Below are positions 8,825-17,725 of a stretch of DNA of 42,735 bases, piece after piece. The DNA lies in NCBI GenBank assembly GCA_024690505.1, contig JAILPA010000098.1, positions 1 through 42,735 of the forward strand. Direction: 5' to 3'. Source of the DNA: Prevotella sp. Lineage in GTDB: Bacteria > Bacteroidota > Bacteroidia > Bacteroidales > Bacteroidaceae. Position 1 is the first letter of the stretch; every line of letters begins with the position of its first letter. The notes below the pieces were generated by a model. It was not told the DNA's origin. It did no database searches and saw only the letters and a list, made by a program, of their open reading frames with translations. The position numbers and the translations under genes are program-made.

Positions 8825-9193
8825 TTAGCGCGAGCAGTGCAATTCCACGCCAGCACCGTCGCAGTCGGCACCCATGGGCGGGTTCAGCTTCGTCAGCTTC
8901 AGGTCTACGGCCGTCGCCTCGGGATAGGTGCGGAATATGGCGTCGGCCATGCGTCCTGCAACGTGCTCAAGGAGCTTCGACGGCTGTGCCATCTCCTGCC
9001 TTACCGTCTGCAGCAGGTCAGCATAGCTCAGCGTGTGGGCAACGTCATCGGTCTGCGTGGCCTTATATATATTATAATGTACGCGAAGATCCAAGCGGAA
9101 GTCGGCCCCCACGCGTTGCTCCTGCTCCATCACACCGTGGAAGGCGTACAGCCGCAGGCCGTCGATGAAGATGCTGCTGCTGTCCAGTGTCAT
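8825..9193 (-). CDS. folB: Dihydroneopterin aldolase
   Basis: A 122-residue protein, the normal FolB length. It shows IFIDGLRLYAFHGVMEQEQ (about residues 8-26), the active-site region with the pterin-binding part, and a C-terminal LKLTKLNPP containing the conserved lysine. FolB converts 7,8-dihydroneopterin to 6-hydroxymethyl-dihydropterin and glycolaldehyde in folate biosynthesis. A longer open frame begins at 9313 but overlaps the upstream gene; the ATG at 9193 matches the family start and overlaps the previous TGA (ATGA), indicating translational coupling. Confidence 0.92.
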   Translation of the reverse strand: MTLDSSSIFIDGLRLYAFHGVMEQEQRVGADFRLDLRVHYNIYKATQTDDVAHTLSYADLLQTVRQEMAQPSKLLEHVAGRMADAIFRTYPEATAVDLKLTKLNPPMGADCDGAGVELHCSR

Positions 9194-9915
9194 GTCCGTG
9201 GCTTCTCTTGTGCGGGCTCTGTGGAGTCGCAGGCAGTGGCGTCGGTCTTGTCGGCCAGTTCCGACCGCTCGGGTAGATACTTCTTCAATGCCCGTTCCAC
9301 GCCGTTCTTCCATGTGTTGATGCTCTCATCGTGAAGCTGGAGCGACGCCACCAGCTTGATGACGTTCTCTATGGGCATACGGTATCGCAGCACGCCCGAG
9401 ATGAGCTTGGCATAGTTCCAGTATTCGGGTGCGAACTTCTCTGAGAGGCCTTCGACCGTAATCTTGTAGCCGCGTGTGTTCTCGAATTGGAAGTCGTAGC
9501 GTTTCGTTCCATCGGGCGACACCTGCTTCACTATCTTGCCTTTCGTCACCGACTTTGGCAGCATGATGCCTTCGTCGTCGTCCTGCAGGCCGGTGAATAT
9601 CTCGTAGGGATACCCGTTGAGCAGTCCCACCAGGGCCACCCACTTCTCTTTATTGTTCTGGAAGCGCACCACGTCGCACTCAAGCACCTGTGGCCGCACT
9701 TCGGTGACTGGCAGCGGCAGGTTCATCTGTGGCTGTGCTGAGGGTGTGATGCTATGCAGCCGGGCCAGCAAACGGGCTATCTGTCCTTCTGAAACGCCGT
9801 CGGGCTCTTGTGCCTCGAGTTCGGCCAACTGTGCTGCGAGCCGGTGCTCCCCGCCATAGCAGGCCATCAGCACCTGTAGCACGTCCTCACACGTGTTTGT
9901 TGTCTGTTGTTCCAT
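9190..9915 (-). CDS. Stand-alone protein resembling the C-terminal domain of adenosylcobalamin-dependent ribonucleotide reductase
   Basis: A 241-residue protein. From about residue 75 it closely resembles the C-terminal portion of class II RNR (NrdJ) of Bacteroidetes: CDVVRFQNNKEKWVALVGLL, GYPYEIFTGLQDDDEGIMLP and LISGVLRYRMPIENVIKLVA. The N-terminal 70 residues are helical and unrelated to the RNR barrel, so no catalytic cysteines or cobalamin site are present; the cysteine-rich zinc ribbon that usually ends NrdJ is also missing. It may be a split-RNR accessory like NrdJb of Pseudomonas, or a free regulatory domain. The ATG at 9915 is preferred; an upstream in-frame ATG at 10017 would overlap the divergent promoter. 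Confidence 0.75.
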   Translation of the reverse strand: MEQQTTNTCEDVLQVLMACYGGEHRLAAQLAELEAQEPDGVSEGQIARLLARLHSITPSAQPQMNLPLPVTEVRPQVLECDVVRFQNNKEKWVALVGLLNGYPYEIFTGLQDDDEGIMLPKSVTKGKIVKQVSPDGTKRYDFQFENTRGYKITVEGLSEKFAPEYWNYAKLISGVLRYRMPIENVIKLVASLQLHDESINTWKNGVERALKKYLPERSELADKTDATACDSTEPAQEKPRT

Positions 9916-9955
9916 CGTTGGTGGGCTCGGCGTCTTTAGTTTCCGCCAAGTTGCT

Positions 9956-9964
9956 GCAAAGTTA
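9956..9964 (-). promoter_or_regulatory. -7 element for the RNR-like/folB genes
   Basis: The minus strand reads TAACTTTGC, matching TAnnTTTGC, 41 bp upstream of the ATG at 9915. No clear TTTG is present at the -33 distance. Confidence 0.5.
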
Positions 9965-10006
9965 CAAAAAAAACAGAAATCAGGGGCTTTATTCCCAAGA
10001 AATTTG

Positions 10007-10015
10007 TACTTTTGC
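10007..10015 (+). promoter_or_regulatory. -7 element for the M6 protease gene
   Basis: TACTTTTGC matches TAnnTTTGC and lies 28 bp upstream of the ATG at 10044. Together with the opposing element at 9956-9964 it makes this gap a divergent promoter region. Confidence 0.5.
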
Positions 10016-10043
10016 ACGCAAATTCACCATTTTATTCTGTGAC

Positions 10044-11717
10044 ATGAAGCGACTTTTCACTTTATTGATGGGTTCTTTGGCTGCATGTTGCGTCATGGCC
10101 GTGCCGGCGAAACGCGGCGTATGGCGTCTGCTGACCCTTGCCGACGGCACTCAGGTGGAGGCCCTGCTGACAGGCGACGAATGTCTGCACTACTGGCAGA
10201 CCGCCGACGGTCAGCAGCTGGTGGAGGGCCCGGATGATGGTTTGGCTGTGGCTGCCGATATGGGGCGTCTACGCAGTAAGGCCCGCAACCGCGCCTCGCT
10301 GGAGCAACGCTGCCGTCAGCAGCATCGTACCCGTTTGGGCCGTCACAACGAGTTCCGTGGCTCGAAGCGTGGGCTAGTCATTCTTGTGGAGTTTGCCAAC
10401 CAGACGTTTCAGGCAGGTCACGACTCGCTGCTCTACACCCGCATCTGCAACGAACAGGGATTCACCTCGGACGAAGGATTCCGAGGTTCTGTGCACGACT
10501 ACTTCCTGGATCAGTCTTACGGGGTGTTCGACCTGACGTTCGATGTGTGCGGCCCCGTGGTGATGCCCGAGAACTACCAGTACTACGGCACCGACCTGAA
10601 GGAAAGCGGCGATGATGCCCATGCCGGTGAGATGGTGGCGATGGCCTGCCAAGCCATTGCCGACAACGTGAACTTTGCCGACTACGACTGGGACGGCGAT
10701 GGCGAGGTTGACCAGGTGCTATGTGTTTATGCGGGCCGTGGACAGGCCGACGGCGGCACATCCACCACCATCTGGCCACATGAATGGGTCCTTGCCGAGA
10801 GTGACTATGGCCGTAAGCTTGAGCTGCAAGGCGTCACCATCGACACCTATGCCGTGGTGAACGAGCGCTCGTCGAGGGGCATTGCCGGAATCGGCACTAT
10901 CTGCCACGAGTTTGCACACTGCCTGGGACTGCCCGATATGTACGACACAGAGTCTTCGGGCTGCTACGGCCTGAACGACTGGTCGCTCATGGATCAGGGA
11001 AACTACAACGGCAACAGCTTCTGTCCTGCTGGCCTTACCAGTTTCGAGCGCTATTCCTGCGGATGGCTGAAACCCACCGAACTCGGATCTGCTGACACCC
11101 TCATCGTGGCCATACCGCCTCTCAGCCAGCAGCCCGAGGCCTATATCGTGCGCAACGATGCCTGGACAGACGAGTATTTTATGATTGAAAACCGCCAGCA
11201 GCAGGGGTGGGACTCGAAACTTCCCGGAAGGGGACTGCTTGTACTACACGTCGACTTCGACAGCATCATCTGGGAGAATAACATCGTGAATGCCATTGTA
11301 AAGGCCGGAAATGCCGACTCCTTGCCTCCCAACAACCACCAGCGCTGTGCCCTGCTGAGGGCCAGCGAGAGTTGGGGACTTTACAGCTCGACATACGATG
11401 CCTATCCCTATCAAGGTAATGATTCGATTACCAACACATCGATGCCAGCTGCAAAACTCTATCACCCCTCGTCGGACGGCACCTTCCTGCTGAACCGTGG
11501 CATCCTCGGCATCACCCCTAACGCCGGCGGAACCATCAGTTTCCGCTATCGTGCCACTGCCACCGAACTGACTGAGACTCTCGATGCGGAGGGCATCCAG
11601 GTCGTCGGCGCTTCACCTGTGTCTCCCCACGGTGCCTTTACCCTCTCAGGACAGCCAGTGGCCGTGCCCCGCAAGGGCGTGTATATCGAAACTGGCAGAA
11701 AGCGCCTCGGCAGATAG
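10044..11717 (+). CDS. Secreted M6-family metalloprotease
   Basis: A 557-residue secreted protease. A signal peptide (MKRLFTLLMGSLAACCVMA, about 1-19) is followed by a pro-region and an M6 peptidase domain (immune inhibitor A type) with the extended zinc motif HEFAHCLGLPD at residues 288-298 (His288, Glu289, His292, third ligand in the GLPD segment) and the block FDLTFDVCGPVVMPENYQYY before it. It probably degrades host or dietary protein outside the cell. The last 28 residues (GAFTLSGQPVAVPRKGVYIE...) resemble the tail of the three large exported proteins at 23.8-34.4 kb, so export by type IX secretion is possible. The frame is open upstream to 9810, but the start at 10044 gives the signal peptide and follows a -7 element. 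Confidence 0.9.
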   Translation: MKRLFTLLMGSLAACCVMAVPAKRGVWRLLTLADGTQVEALLTGDECLHYWQTADGQQLVEGPDDGLAVAADMGRLRSKARNRASLEQRCRQQHRTRLGRHNEFRGSKRGLVILVEFANQTFQAGHDSLLYTRICNEQGFTSDEGFRGSVHDYFLDQSYGVFDLTFDVCGPVVMPENYQYYGTDLKESGDDAHAGEMVAMACQAIADNVNFADYDWDGDGEVDQVLCVYAGRGQADGGTSTTIWPHEWVLAESDYGRKLELQGVTIDTYAVVNERSSRGIAGIGTICHEFAHCLGLPDMYDTESSGCYGLNDWSLMDQGNYNGNSFCPAGLTSFERYSCGWLKPTELGSADTLIVAIPPLSQQPEAYIVRNDAWTDEYFMIENRQQQGWDSKLPGRGLLVLHVDFDSIIWENNIVNAIVKAGNADSLPPNNHQRCALLRASESWGLYSSTYDAYPYQGNDSITNTSMPAAKLYHPSSDGTFLLNRGILGITPNAGGTISFRYRATATELTETLDAEGIQVVGASPVSPHGAFTLSGQPVAVPRKGVYIETGRKRLGR

Positions 11718-11787
11718 TTGACGGTGTGTCTATATGACAACCGTATACGCACAAAACAAATATAATCCCTATTTTACCCATTTAGAT

Positions 11788-12522
11788 ATGAAGAATTTGC
11801 TTACTCGCCGTACCATCCGCCGCTATAGCAATCGCGACGTAGACCCCGCGCTGCTGAACCGACTGATGGATGAGGCTGCCCGCACCCAGACTATGGGCAA
11901 CCTGCAACTCTATAGTGTCGTCGTCACCCGCTCACAGGATGTGAAAAAGCGGCTAGCCCCTGCTCATTTCAACCAGCCCATGGTGACGCAGGCTCCTGTG
12001 GTGCTCACCATCTGTGCCGACTTCAACCGCACCAGCCAGTGGGCACGCTGCCGACAGGCCGAGCCGGGCTACGACAACTTCCTGTCGTTCATCAATGCTG
12101 CCACCGATGCTCTGCTTTACACGCAGACGCTGTGCAACCTGCTCGACGAGGAGGGGCTGGGCTACTGCTACCTCGGCACCACCGTCTACCAGCCGCAGAC
12201 CATCATCGACGTGCTTCAGTTGCCACGGCTGGTGATGCCCGTTGCCACGCTCACCGTGGGATGGCCCGACGAGGAGCCGTCGCTGAGCGACCGTCTGCCC
12301 TTGGCGGCCTTCGTTCACAGTGAGAGCTACCACGACTATACACCTGCTGACATCGACGCACACTATACGCCCAAGGAACAACTGCCCGAGAACCGCCACT
12401 TCGTGGAGATTAACCACAAGCAGACGCTGGCTCAGGTGTTTACCGACATCCGCTACACCCGGACCGACAACGAGGCCATGAGCTGCGGGCTTATTGAGGC
12501 TCTGCGCCGTCAAGGGTTCTGA
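11788..12522 (+). CDS. Nitroreductase-family FMN oxidoreductase
   Basis: A 244-residue protein beginning MKNLLTRRTIRRYSNRDVDP, the FMN-phosphate-binding start of the nitroreductase fold (R-x-x-R-x-Y/F). Further blocks are ARTQTMGNLQLYSVVVT (about 30-46) and DEEGLGYCYLGT (about 130-141). The C-terminal extension is like NfsA/FRP-type enzymes. It probably reduces nitro or quinone substrates with NAD(P)H; the physiological substrate cannot be told. The frame is open from 11734, but the ATG at 11788 aligns with the family start. It follows the M6 protease by 70 bp and ends at a convergent junction. Confidence 0.88.
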   Translation: MKNLLTRRTIRRYSNRDVDPALLNRLMDEAARTQTMGNLQLYSVVVTRSQDVKKRLAPAHFNQPMVTQAPVVLTICADFNRTSQWARCRQAEPGYDNFLSFINAATDALLYTQTLCNLLDEEGLGYCYLGTTVYQPQTIIDVLQLPRLVMPVATLTVGWPDEEPSLSDRLPLAAFVHSESYHDYTPADIDAHYTPKEQLPENRHFVEINHKQTLAQVFTDIRYTRTDNEAMSCGLIEALRRQGF

Positions 12523-12540
12523 GAGAAAGGCTGCTTTCTC
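12523..12540 (+). terminator. Hairpin abutting the nitroreductase stop
   Basis: GAGAAAG-GCTG-CTTTCTC is a perfect 7-bp stem with a 4-base loop, starting on the base after the TGA. No strong T-tract follows (ATTACGTTTC), so its strength as a terminator is uncertain. Confidence 0.45.
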
Positions 12541-12586
12541 ATTACGTTTCAGTGGGGGCTCCCCTGTACATGATGTTAAGACTGCG

Positions 12587-12692
12587 AGCGGTAACGTGAC
12601 CGCTTAGAAGAACCGTTAAAACCGTAACACGGCTCGAAACGGAACGTAACACGGCGTGTTACGGGTCGTAACAGGCCGTGTTATGGTTTTAG
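12587..12692. repeat. Cluster of dyads with GTAACACGG-type arms
   Basis: Between the convergent nitroreductase and lipoprotein genes lies a run of related dyads: AGCGGT...ACCGCT (12587-12604), GTAACACGGCGTGTTAC (12646-12662, 8-bp arms, one central base), and CGTAACAGGCCGTGTTAT (12667-12684) followed by GGTTTTAG. The arm GTAACACGG also occurs at about 12624. The 26-bp segment 12667-12692 recurs with 4 changes at 37626-37651, so this is a dispersed family. Confidence 0.75.
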
Positions 12693-12750
12693 CCCGAATG
12701 TGTGAACATCCAAAACAGGCTGTGAAAGACGCTGCGGCCGTTTCCTTTGC

Positions 12751-12864
12751 TGCAACAGTGTTGCAGCATAGCTAACGAGGGGGCTCCTTCGTGCAACAGT
12801 GTTGCAGCATAGCTAACGAGGGGGCTCCTTCGTGCGACAATGTTGCAGCATAGCTAACGAGGGG
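12751..12864. repeat. Triple 41-bp tandem repeat with an internal palindrome
   Basis: Three copies begin at 12751, 12792 and 12833. Copies 1 and 2 are identical over 41 bp; copy 3 has two changes in the palindrome and diverges after 32 bp. Each starts with TGCAACAGTGTTGCA (perfect 7-bp arms, one central base) and continues GCATAGCTAACGAGGGG. The array lies 33 bp from the stop of the minus-strand lipoprotein gene. Confidence 0.9.
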
Positions 12865-12896
12865 CTGCGCATTGGCCTCGTGAGATGCAGGCCGGT

Positions 12897-13451
12897 CTAC
12901 TTGAACTTGATGGAGTTGAACACGTGCTCAGCCACGGCACCACCCAGCTTGTCCTCGTTGTCAGGCTCATATATGATGACCACTGCCACCATCTCGGTGC
13001 CCTTGTACATATGCTTGTGAAGCTCGTTCACCATATTGCCCTTAATGGAGTAGGTGAAATAGTTGTCGCCGCATTCCTTGGCATCAATGTCTTCGCTCAG
13101 CGGGCCTGTCCAGTCTTCGAACTCCTCCCTCACCTTTTCAGGGGTGTACTCCTCGTCGAAGATGCTCTTGTGGCCTGTGATGTCAATGCGATTGAAGGTG
13201 ATGCCTTCAGCTCCGTCGTCAGAGAAGATGGTGCCGTCTTCGGGCAGCATGGTCTCGCGCTGGGTCAGTCCGGCGGGCACCTCCATGCTGAAGCCGTGCT
13301 TCTCGTTGGTGTAGGTTTTCCACTTCGGGGCAGCGGTCTCGGTGTTGTTATCTGCGTTGTCACCCTCTTTCTCAGTGTTGGTATTGTTCTTGTTGCCACA
13401 GGCCGTCAGGGTCAGGGCGATGGCGGCCAGAATCATTAGTTTCTTTATCAT
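12897..13451 (-). CDS. Lipoprotein with a PsbP/DUF1795-like pattern
   Basis: A 184-residue lipoprotein: MIKKLMILAAIALTLTAC gives a lipobox with Cys18, followed by an Asn/Thr/Glu-rich acidic tether (about 19-42). The mature part starts WKTYTNEKHGFSMEVPAGL, an opening pattern (Y-x-N-x-x-x-G-F-S-x-x-x-P) seen in PsbP-like/DUF1795 lipoproteins, and ends with a helix and EHVFNSIKFK. No enzyme motif is visible. It follows the DMT transporter by 33 bp on the same strand and is probably the last gene of the thyA transcription unit. Function unknown. Confidence 0.75.
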   Translation of the reverse strand: MIKKLMILAAIALTLTACGNKNNTNTEKEGDNADNNTETAAPKWKTYTNEKHGFSMEVPAGLTQRETMLPEDGTIFSDDGAEGITFNRIDITGHKSIFDEEYTPEKVREEFEDWTGPLSEDIDAKECGDNYFTYSIKGNMVNELHKHMYKGTEMVAVVIIYEPDNEDKLGGAVAEHVFNSIKFK

Positions 13452-13484
13452 GTCGTTGTATGTTTTTAAGGTTTATAAATGTGG

Positions 13485-14444
13485 TCAATCGGGTTGCTGC
13501 TGTCGTTCGATGTCGCGACGGCTTTTCGACTTCGTCACGAGTGAGACGCCGCCGAAGACCAGTAGCACGGCTACGACGTGGGTCCATTTCATCACGCCGA
13601 TGCCCATGAGTATGCTTACCGTGACGGCCACAATGGGCTGCACGTAGTTGTATACCGACACCACCGTGGGCCGCAGCACCTGTTGGGCCACTATGACGAG
13701 GATATAGCCAATGAAGGTGCCGAAGACCACGACGTAGGCCGTTTCAAGAATGGTGGCGGTGGGCAGCGGATGGCTCAGCATGGCGATGGCGTGCGGGCCG
13801 ATGAGGGGGGCAAGGATGATGGTGGCCCAGAGGAACATCCATTTGTTCACCGTCACCACGTCGTACTTGCGGATGAGCTTGTTGAACAGCGACAGGTAGA
13901 GGGCATAGGACATCTGTGCCCCCATGCAGCACAGGTCGCCGCGGATGTCGCCCACCTTGTCGGACGTGTGCGTGGCCGAGGTGATGATGAGCATCAGGGC
14001 GCCGCTGCATCCCATGAACACGCCCAGCACCTTCTTGCTGGTGATGGGCTCGCGCAAGATGATGGCAGCCAGGATCATGGCGAAGATGGGCATCGAGGTG
14101 GTGACGATGGAGGCGTTGATGGGCGATGTGACCGACAGGCCGTAGGTGTAGCCGCATTGGTTGCAGATGATGCCGAAGACAGCGGCACCGGCAAAGGTCA
14201 GCTTGTCGCGTGTGGGCACGTGGATGGCAGGCTGGGCCGTGGTGCTCCTACGGCGCGACAGGGTCAGGCCCAGCGACGTGAGCCAGAACAGCAGGGCACC
14301 GCCAGCCACGCGCAGCATCACCATCGACAGGCCATCGAGCCCGTTGGTCATGGCCTCCTTGCCAAGCGGAGCCATCAGCCCCCAGATGGCACAGGCGCCC
14401 AGCATCGACAGGTGGGCCTGCAAAGGTTTGGTGCTGCTACTCAT
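13485..14444 (-). CDS. EamA/DMT-family inner-membrane transporter
   Basis: A 319-residue protein with about ten hydrophobic segments in two EamA repeats (each roughly 140 residues); examples are LSMLGACAIWGLMAPLGKEA at the N terminus and ILETAYVVVFGTFIGYILVI in the second half. Members of the family export metabolites or take up amino acids, sugars or nucleosides; the substrate cannot be read from sequence. A GTG at 14459 would overlap the thyA stop; the ATG at 14444 (7 bp after thyA) is preferred because the family starts just before the first membrane helix. Probably co-transcribed with thyA. Confidence 0.88.
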   Translation of the reverse strand: MSSSTKPLQAHLSMLGACAIWGLMAPLGKEAMTNGLDGLSMVMLRVAGGALLFWLTSLGLTLSRRRSTTAQPAIHVPTRDKLTFAGAAVFGIICNQCGYTYGLSVTSPINASIVTTSMPIFAMILAAIILREPITSKKVLGVFMGCSGALMLIITSATHTSDKVGDIRGDLCCMGAQMSYALYLSLFNKLIRKYDVVTVNKWMFLWATIILAPLIGPHAIAMLSHPLPTATILETAYVVVFGTFIGYILVIVAQQVLRPTVVSVYNYVQPIVAVTVSILMGIGVMKWTHVVAVLLVFGGVSLVTKSKSRRDIERQQQPD

Positions 14445-14451
14445 GGGGGAA

Positions 14452-15246
14452 TCACACACTCACCTCGGCCTTGATGTGGGGCCAGGGGTCGTAGTTCTCA
14501 AGTTGGAAGTCCTCGTAGTGGAAAGAGAAAAGATCCTTCACGTCGGGATTGATCTTCATGGTAGGCAGAGGGCGCGGTTCGCGGGTGAGCTGCAGACGGG
14601 CCTGCTCCAGATGGTTCAGGTAGAGATGGGTGTCGCCCGTGGTGTGGATGAACTCTCCTGGCTGCAAGCCGCATACCTGGGCCATCATCATGGTGAGCAG
14701 GGCGTACGAAGCAATGTTGAACGGCACGCCGAGGAACGTGTCGGCACTCCTTTGATATAGCTGCAGGCTCAGTTTGCCGTTGGCCACGTAGAACTGGAAG
14801 ATGGTGTGGCAGGGAGGCAGTGCCATCTGGTTCACCTCGGCCACATTCCATGCCGACACAATCATGCGGCGGGAATTGGGATTGTGCTTGATTTGGTTGA
14901 GCACCATCTGAATCTGGTCGATGGTGCCCCCTTCGTAGTCGGGCCAAGAACGCCACTGATGACCGTAGACTGGACCCAGTTCGCCGTTCTCGTCGGCCCA
15001 CTCGTTCCAGATGCGCACACCGTGCTCCTGAAGGTATTTCACGTTCGTGTCGCCCTGGAGGAACCAAAGCAGCTCATAGATAATCGACTTCAGGTGGAGC
15101 TTCTTCGTGGTGAGCAGGGGGAAGCCTGCCGACAGATCGTAGCGGCTTTGCGTGCCAAAGACCGAAAGCGTGCCGGTGCCCGTGCGGTCGCCCTTCTGAG
15201 TGCCATCGGTCAGTATCTTGCTGAGAATGTCTAAGTATTGCTTCAT
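14452..15246 (-). CDS. thyA: Thymidylate synthase
   Basis: A 264-residue ThyA, the same length as the E. coli enzyme. The active-site cysteine is Cys146 in [12 protein letters not shown]; also visible are [11 protein letters not shown] near the N terminus (phosphate-binding arginine) and [17 protein letters not shown] in the second half. It methylates dUMP to dTMP using methylene-tetrahydrofolate. The frame is open to 15300, but MKQYLDIL at 15246 is the family start and lies 22 bp from a consensus -7 element. folA is not adjacent; folB lies 5 kb away. Confidence 0.97.
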   Translation of the reverse strand: MKQYLDILSKILTDGTQKGDRTGTGTLSVFGTQSRYDLSAGFPLLTTKKLHLKSIIYELLWFLQGDTNVKYLQEHGVRIWNEWADENGELGPVYGHQWRSWPDYEGGTIDQIQMVLNQIKHNPNSRRMIVSAWNVAEVNQMALPPCHTIFQFYVANGKLSLQLYQRSADTFLGVPFNIASYALLTMMMAQVCGLQPGEFIHTTGDTHLYLNHLEQARLQLTREPRPLPTMKINPDVKDLFSFHYEDFQLENYDPWPHIKAEVSV

Positions 15247-15268
15247 GTCGTTCTTGCTATAACATGGC

Positions 15269-15277
15269 GCAAAGGTA
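15269..15277 (-). promoter_or_regulatory. thyA promoter -7 element
   Basis: The minus strand reads TACCTTTGC, a perfect -7 element, 22 bp upstream of the thyA ATG. A TTGG at about the -33 distance (15297-15300) is a partial match to TTTG. Confidence 0.6.
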
Positions 15278-15373
15278 CTAACAAAAAACCGAACCACCAA
15301 GCGATTTTTCTACCTTTACCGCAAAAACGTGTTTTTTTTCCTTTCTGATAGCAAGGATTACGGGGATTTTTTG

Positions 15374-15382
15374 TACCTTTGC
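15374..15382 (+). promoter_or_regulatory. typA promoter -7 element
   Basis: TACCTTTGC, perfect to consensus, lies 35 bp upstream of the typA ATG. No clear -33 TTTG is seen. With 15269-15277 it makes 15247-15417 a divergent promoter region. Confidence 0.6.
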
Positions 15383-15417
15383 ACCCGATTTTCAGCAACG
15401 GAATAATAGGAACGACA

Positions 15418-17220
15418 ATGCAAGACATCAGAAACATCGCAATCATAGCACACGTAGACCACGGAAAGACAACACTGGTAGACAAGATGATGCTGGCTGG
15501 CAACCTCTTCCGTGAGGGCCAGAACCTGAGCGATCAGGTGCTCGACGCCAACGACCTGGAGCGCGAGCGCGGCATCACCATCCTCTCGAAGAACGTCAGC
15601 ATCAACTGGAAAGGCACGAAGATTAACATTATCGACACCCCGGGACACAGCGACTTCGGCGGAGAGGTGGAGCGCGTGCTCAACATGGCCGACGGCTGTC
15701 TGCTGTTGGTCGACGCCTTCGAGGGTCCCATGCCCCAGACGCGATTCGTGCTACAGAAAGCCCTGCAGATAGGGCTGAAGCCCATCGTGGTGGTGAACAA
15801 GGTGGATAAGCCCAACTGCCGCCCCGAGGAGGTCTACGAGATGGTCTTCGACCTGATGTTCTCCCTGAATGCTACCGAAGACCAGCTGGACTTCCCGGTG
15901 GTCTATGGCTCGGCAAAGAACGGATGGATGGGTGAGGATTACAATAAGCCTACGGGCGACATCACATACCTGCTCGACAAAATAGTGGAGGTGATTCCCG
16001 CTCCGCAACAGATAGAGGGAACGCCGCAGATGCTGATTACCAGCCTCGACTTCTCAAGCTACACAGGCCGCATAGCCGTGGGACGCGTGCACCGCGGACA
16101 ACTGTCCGACGGACAGCAGGTGACCATCGCCCACCGCGACGGCTCCATGGAGAAGACGAAAATCAAGGAGCTGCACACCTTCGACGGCATGGGCCACCAT
16201 CGCACCGGTTCGGTGGACTGCGGCGACATCTGCGCTGTTATCGGTCTTGAGAAATTCGAGATTGGCGACACCATCTGCGACCTGGAGCAGCCTGAGCCGC
16301 TGCCCCCCATTGCCATCGACGAACCCACCATGTCGATGCTGTTCACCATCAACGATTCGCCTTTCTTCGGACGCGAAGGCAAGTTTGTTACCTCACGCCA
16401 CATCAACGACCGTCTGCAGCGCGAGCTGGAAAAGAACCTGGCACTTCGCGTGGAATCCTTCGAGGACTCCACCGACAAGTGGGTGGTCTCGGGACGTGGC
16501 GTGCTCCATCTCAGTGTGCTCATCGAGACCATGCGCCGCGAGGGCTACGAGCTGCAGGTGGGTCAGCCTCAGGTCATCTACAAGGAGATTGACGGCAGGA
16601 AATGTGAGCCCGTCGAGGAGCTCACCATCAATGTGCCCGATGAGTTCGCATCGAAGATGATCGACATGGTGACACGCCGCAAGGGCGACATGATCAGCAT
16701 GGAAAGTCAGGGCGAGCGCACGAACATAGAGTTCCTCATACCCTCGCGTGGCATCATCGGACTCCGTACCAACGTGCTCACCGCCAGTCAGGGCGAGGCC
16801 ATCATGGCACACCGCTTCAAGGAGTACCAGCCCTACAAGGGCGAGATAGAGCGTCGCATCAACGGCTCGATGATTGCCCTGGAGACGGGCACCGCCTACG
16901 CCTACGCCATCGATAAGCTGCAAGACCGCGGCAAGTTCTTCATCGATCCAGGTGAGGAGGTATATTACGGACAGGTGGTTGGCGAACATGTTCACGACAA
17001 CGACCTTGTCATCAATGTTTGCAAGGCCAAGCAGCTCACGAACGTGCGTGCTTCGGGCACCGACGAGAAGGCCCGCGTCATACCGAAGGTGCTCATGTCG
17101 CTTGAGGAATGTCTGGAGTACATCAAGGAGGACGAGCTGGTGGAGGTCACGCCGAAATCGATGCGTATACGCAAGTCTATACTCGACCACGACCAGCGCA
17201 AGAAAGCGAATAAGGTTTAA
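15418..17220 (+). CDS. typA: Ribosome-associated GTPase TypA/BipA
   Basis: A 600-residue translational GTPase. The G domain (about 1-195) has AHVDHGKTT at 11-19, the switch I block [23 protein letters not shown] and NKVDKPNC. Domains like EF-G III and V and the BipA-specific C-terminal domain (with [11 protein letters not shown] near the end) follow. BipA binds the 70S ribosome at the EF-G site and is needed for 50S assembly and stress growth. The frame opens at 15379, overlapping the -7 element; the ATG at 15418 is the conserved family start. Confidence 0.97.
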   Translation: MQDIRNIAIIAHVDHGKTTLVDKMMLAGNLFREGQNLSDQVLDANDLERERGITILSKNVSINWKGTKINIIDTPGHSDFGGEVERVLNMADGCLLLVDAFEGPMPQTRFVLQKALQIGLKPIVVVNKVDKPNCRPEEVYEMVFDLMFSLNATEDQLDFPVVYGSAKNGWMGEDYNKPTGDITYLLDKIVEVIPAPQQIEGTPQMLITSLDFSSYTGRIAVGRVHRGQLSDGQQVTIAHRDGSMEKTKIKELHTFDGMGHHRTGSVDCGDICAVIGLEKFEIGDTICDLEQPEPLPPIAIDEPTMSMLFTINDSPFFGREGKFVTSRHINDRLQRELEKNLALRVESFEDSTDKWVVSGRGVLHLSVLIETMRREGYELQVGQPQVIYKEIDGRKCEPVEELTINVPDEFASKMIDMVTRRKGDMISMESQGERTNIEFLIPSRGIIGLRTNVLTASQGEAIMAHRFKEYQPYKGEIERRINGSMIALETGTAYAYAIDKLQDRGKFFIDPGEEVYYGQVVGEHVHDNDLVINVCKAKQLTNVRASGTDEKARVIPKVLMSLEECLEYIKEDELVEVTPKSMRIRKSILDHDQRKKANKV

Positions 17221-17241
17221 TTCTTAATTCTTTATTCAAAC

Positions 17242-17703
17242 ATGGGATACATTCAGAAGAATTTGATGCAGAGCGAGAAAGTGATTTACGAGGCCAAGCT
17301 TCACGGCATTGTGTTCTTGTGGCCGTGTGTGGTAGCCGTCCTGGCCCTTGGTCTGCTGTTCGTCAGCGCCTTCAGCTGGCCCGTACGTCTCATCCTGCTG
17401 GCAGCTGTGTGGCTGGTTGCTTTCTGCTGGGCAGTAAGCATTCACGGCGGCAAGCAGTACGTGCTCACCACAAGACGCCTCATCTTCAAGCGCGGCATCA
17501 TCAAGCGCACCTCGTTCGAACTGCTCCTTCGCAAGTGCGAAGCCATCCACATCGAGCAGTCCATCTTTGGCCGCATGATGGGCTATGGGTCAGTGCTCGT
17601 CACCACGGGCGAGGCCACCACGCGCTACGACTACATCAAGAATCCTGTGGCCTTCAGCACGAGCATCAATCAGCAGATTGATAACCTGAAGGAAGTGCAG
17701 TAG
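17242..17703 (+). CDS. bPH2 (DUF304) membrane protein
   Basis: A 153-residue protein with two close membrane helices (about 22-40 and 45-65) and a C-terminal bacterial PH domain of YdbS/DUF304 type (about 70-140, with KQYVLTTRRLIFKRGIIKRT and GYGSVLVTTG). Such proteins sit in the inner membrane with the PH fold in the cytoplasm; no enzymatic role is known. It follows typA by 21 bp and is probably co-transcribed. Confidence 0.85.
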   Translation: MGYIQKNLMQSEKVIYEAKLHGIVFLWPCVVAVLALGLLFVSAFSWPVRLILLAAVWLVAFCWAVSIHGGKQYVLTTRRLIFKRGIIKRTSFELLLRKCEAIHIEQSIFGRMMGYGSVLVTTGEATTRYDYIKNPVAFSTSINQQIDNLKEVQ

Positions 17704-17725
17704 AATAGTTTCTACGCCAGCAGCA

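Noticed and set aside
9810-10043. N-terminal extension of the M6 protease
   Set aside because: It overlaps the divergent RNR-like gene and the promoter region; the signal peptide begins at 10044.
12751-12864. Possible short CRISPR array
   Set aside because: The 41-bp units are tandem copies without unique spacers, and no cas gene is present.
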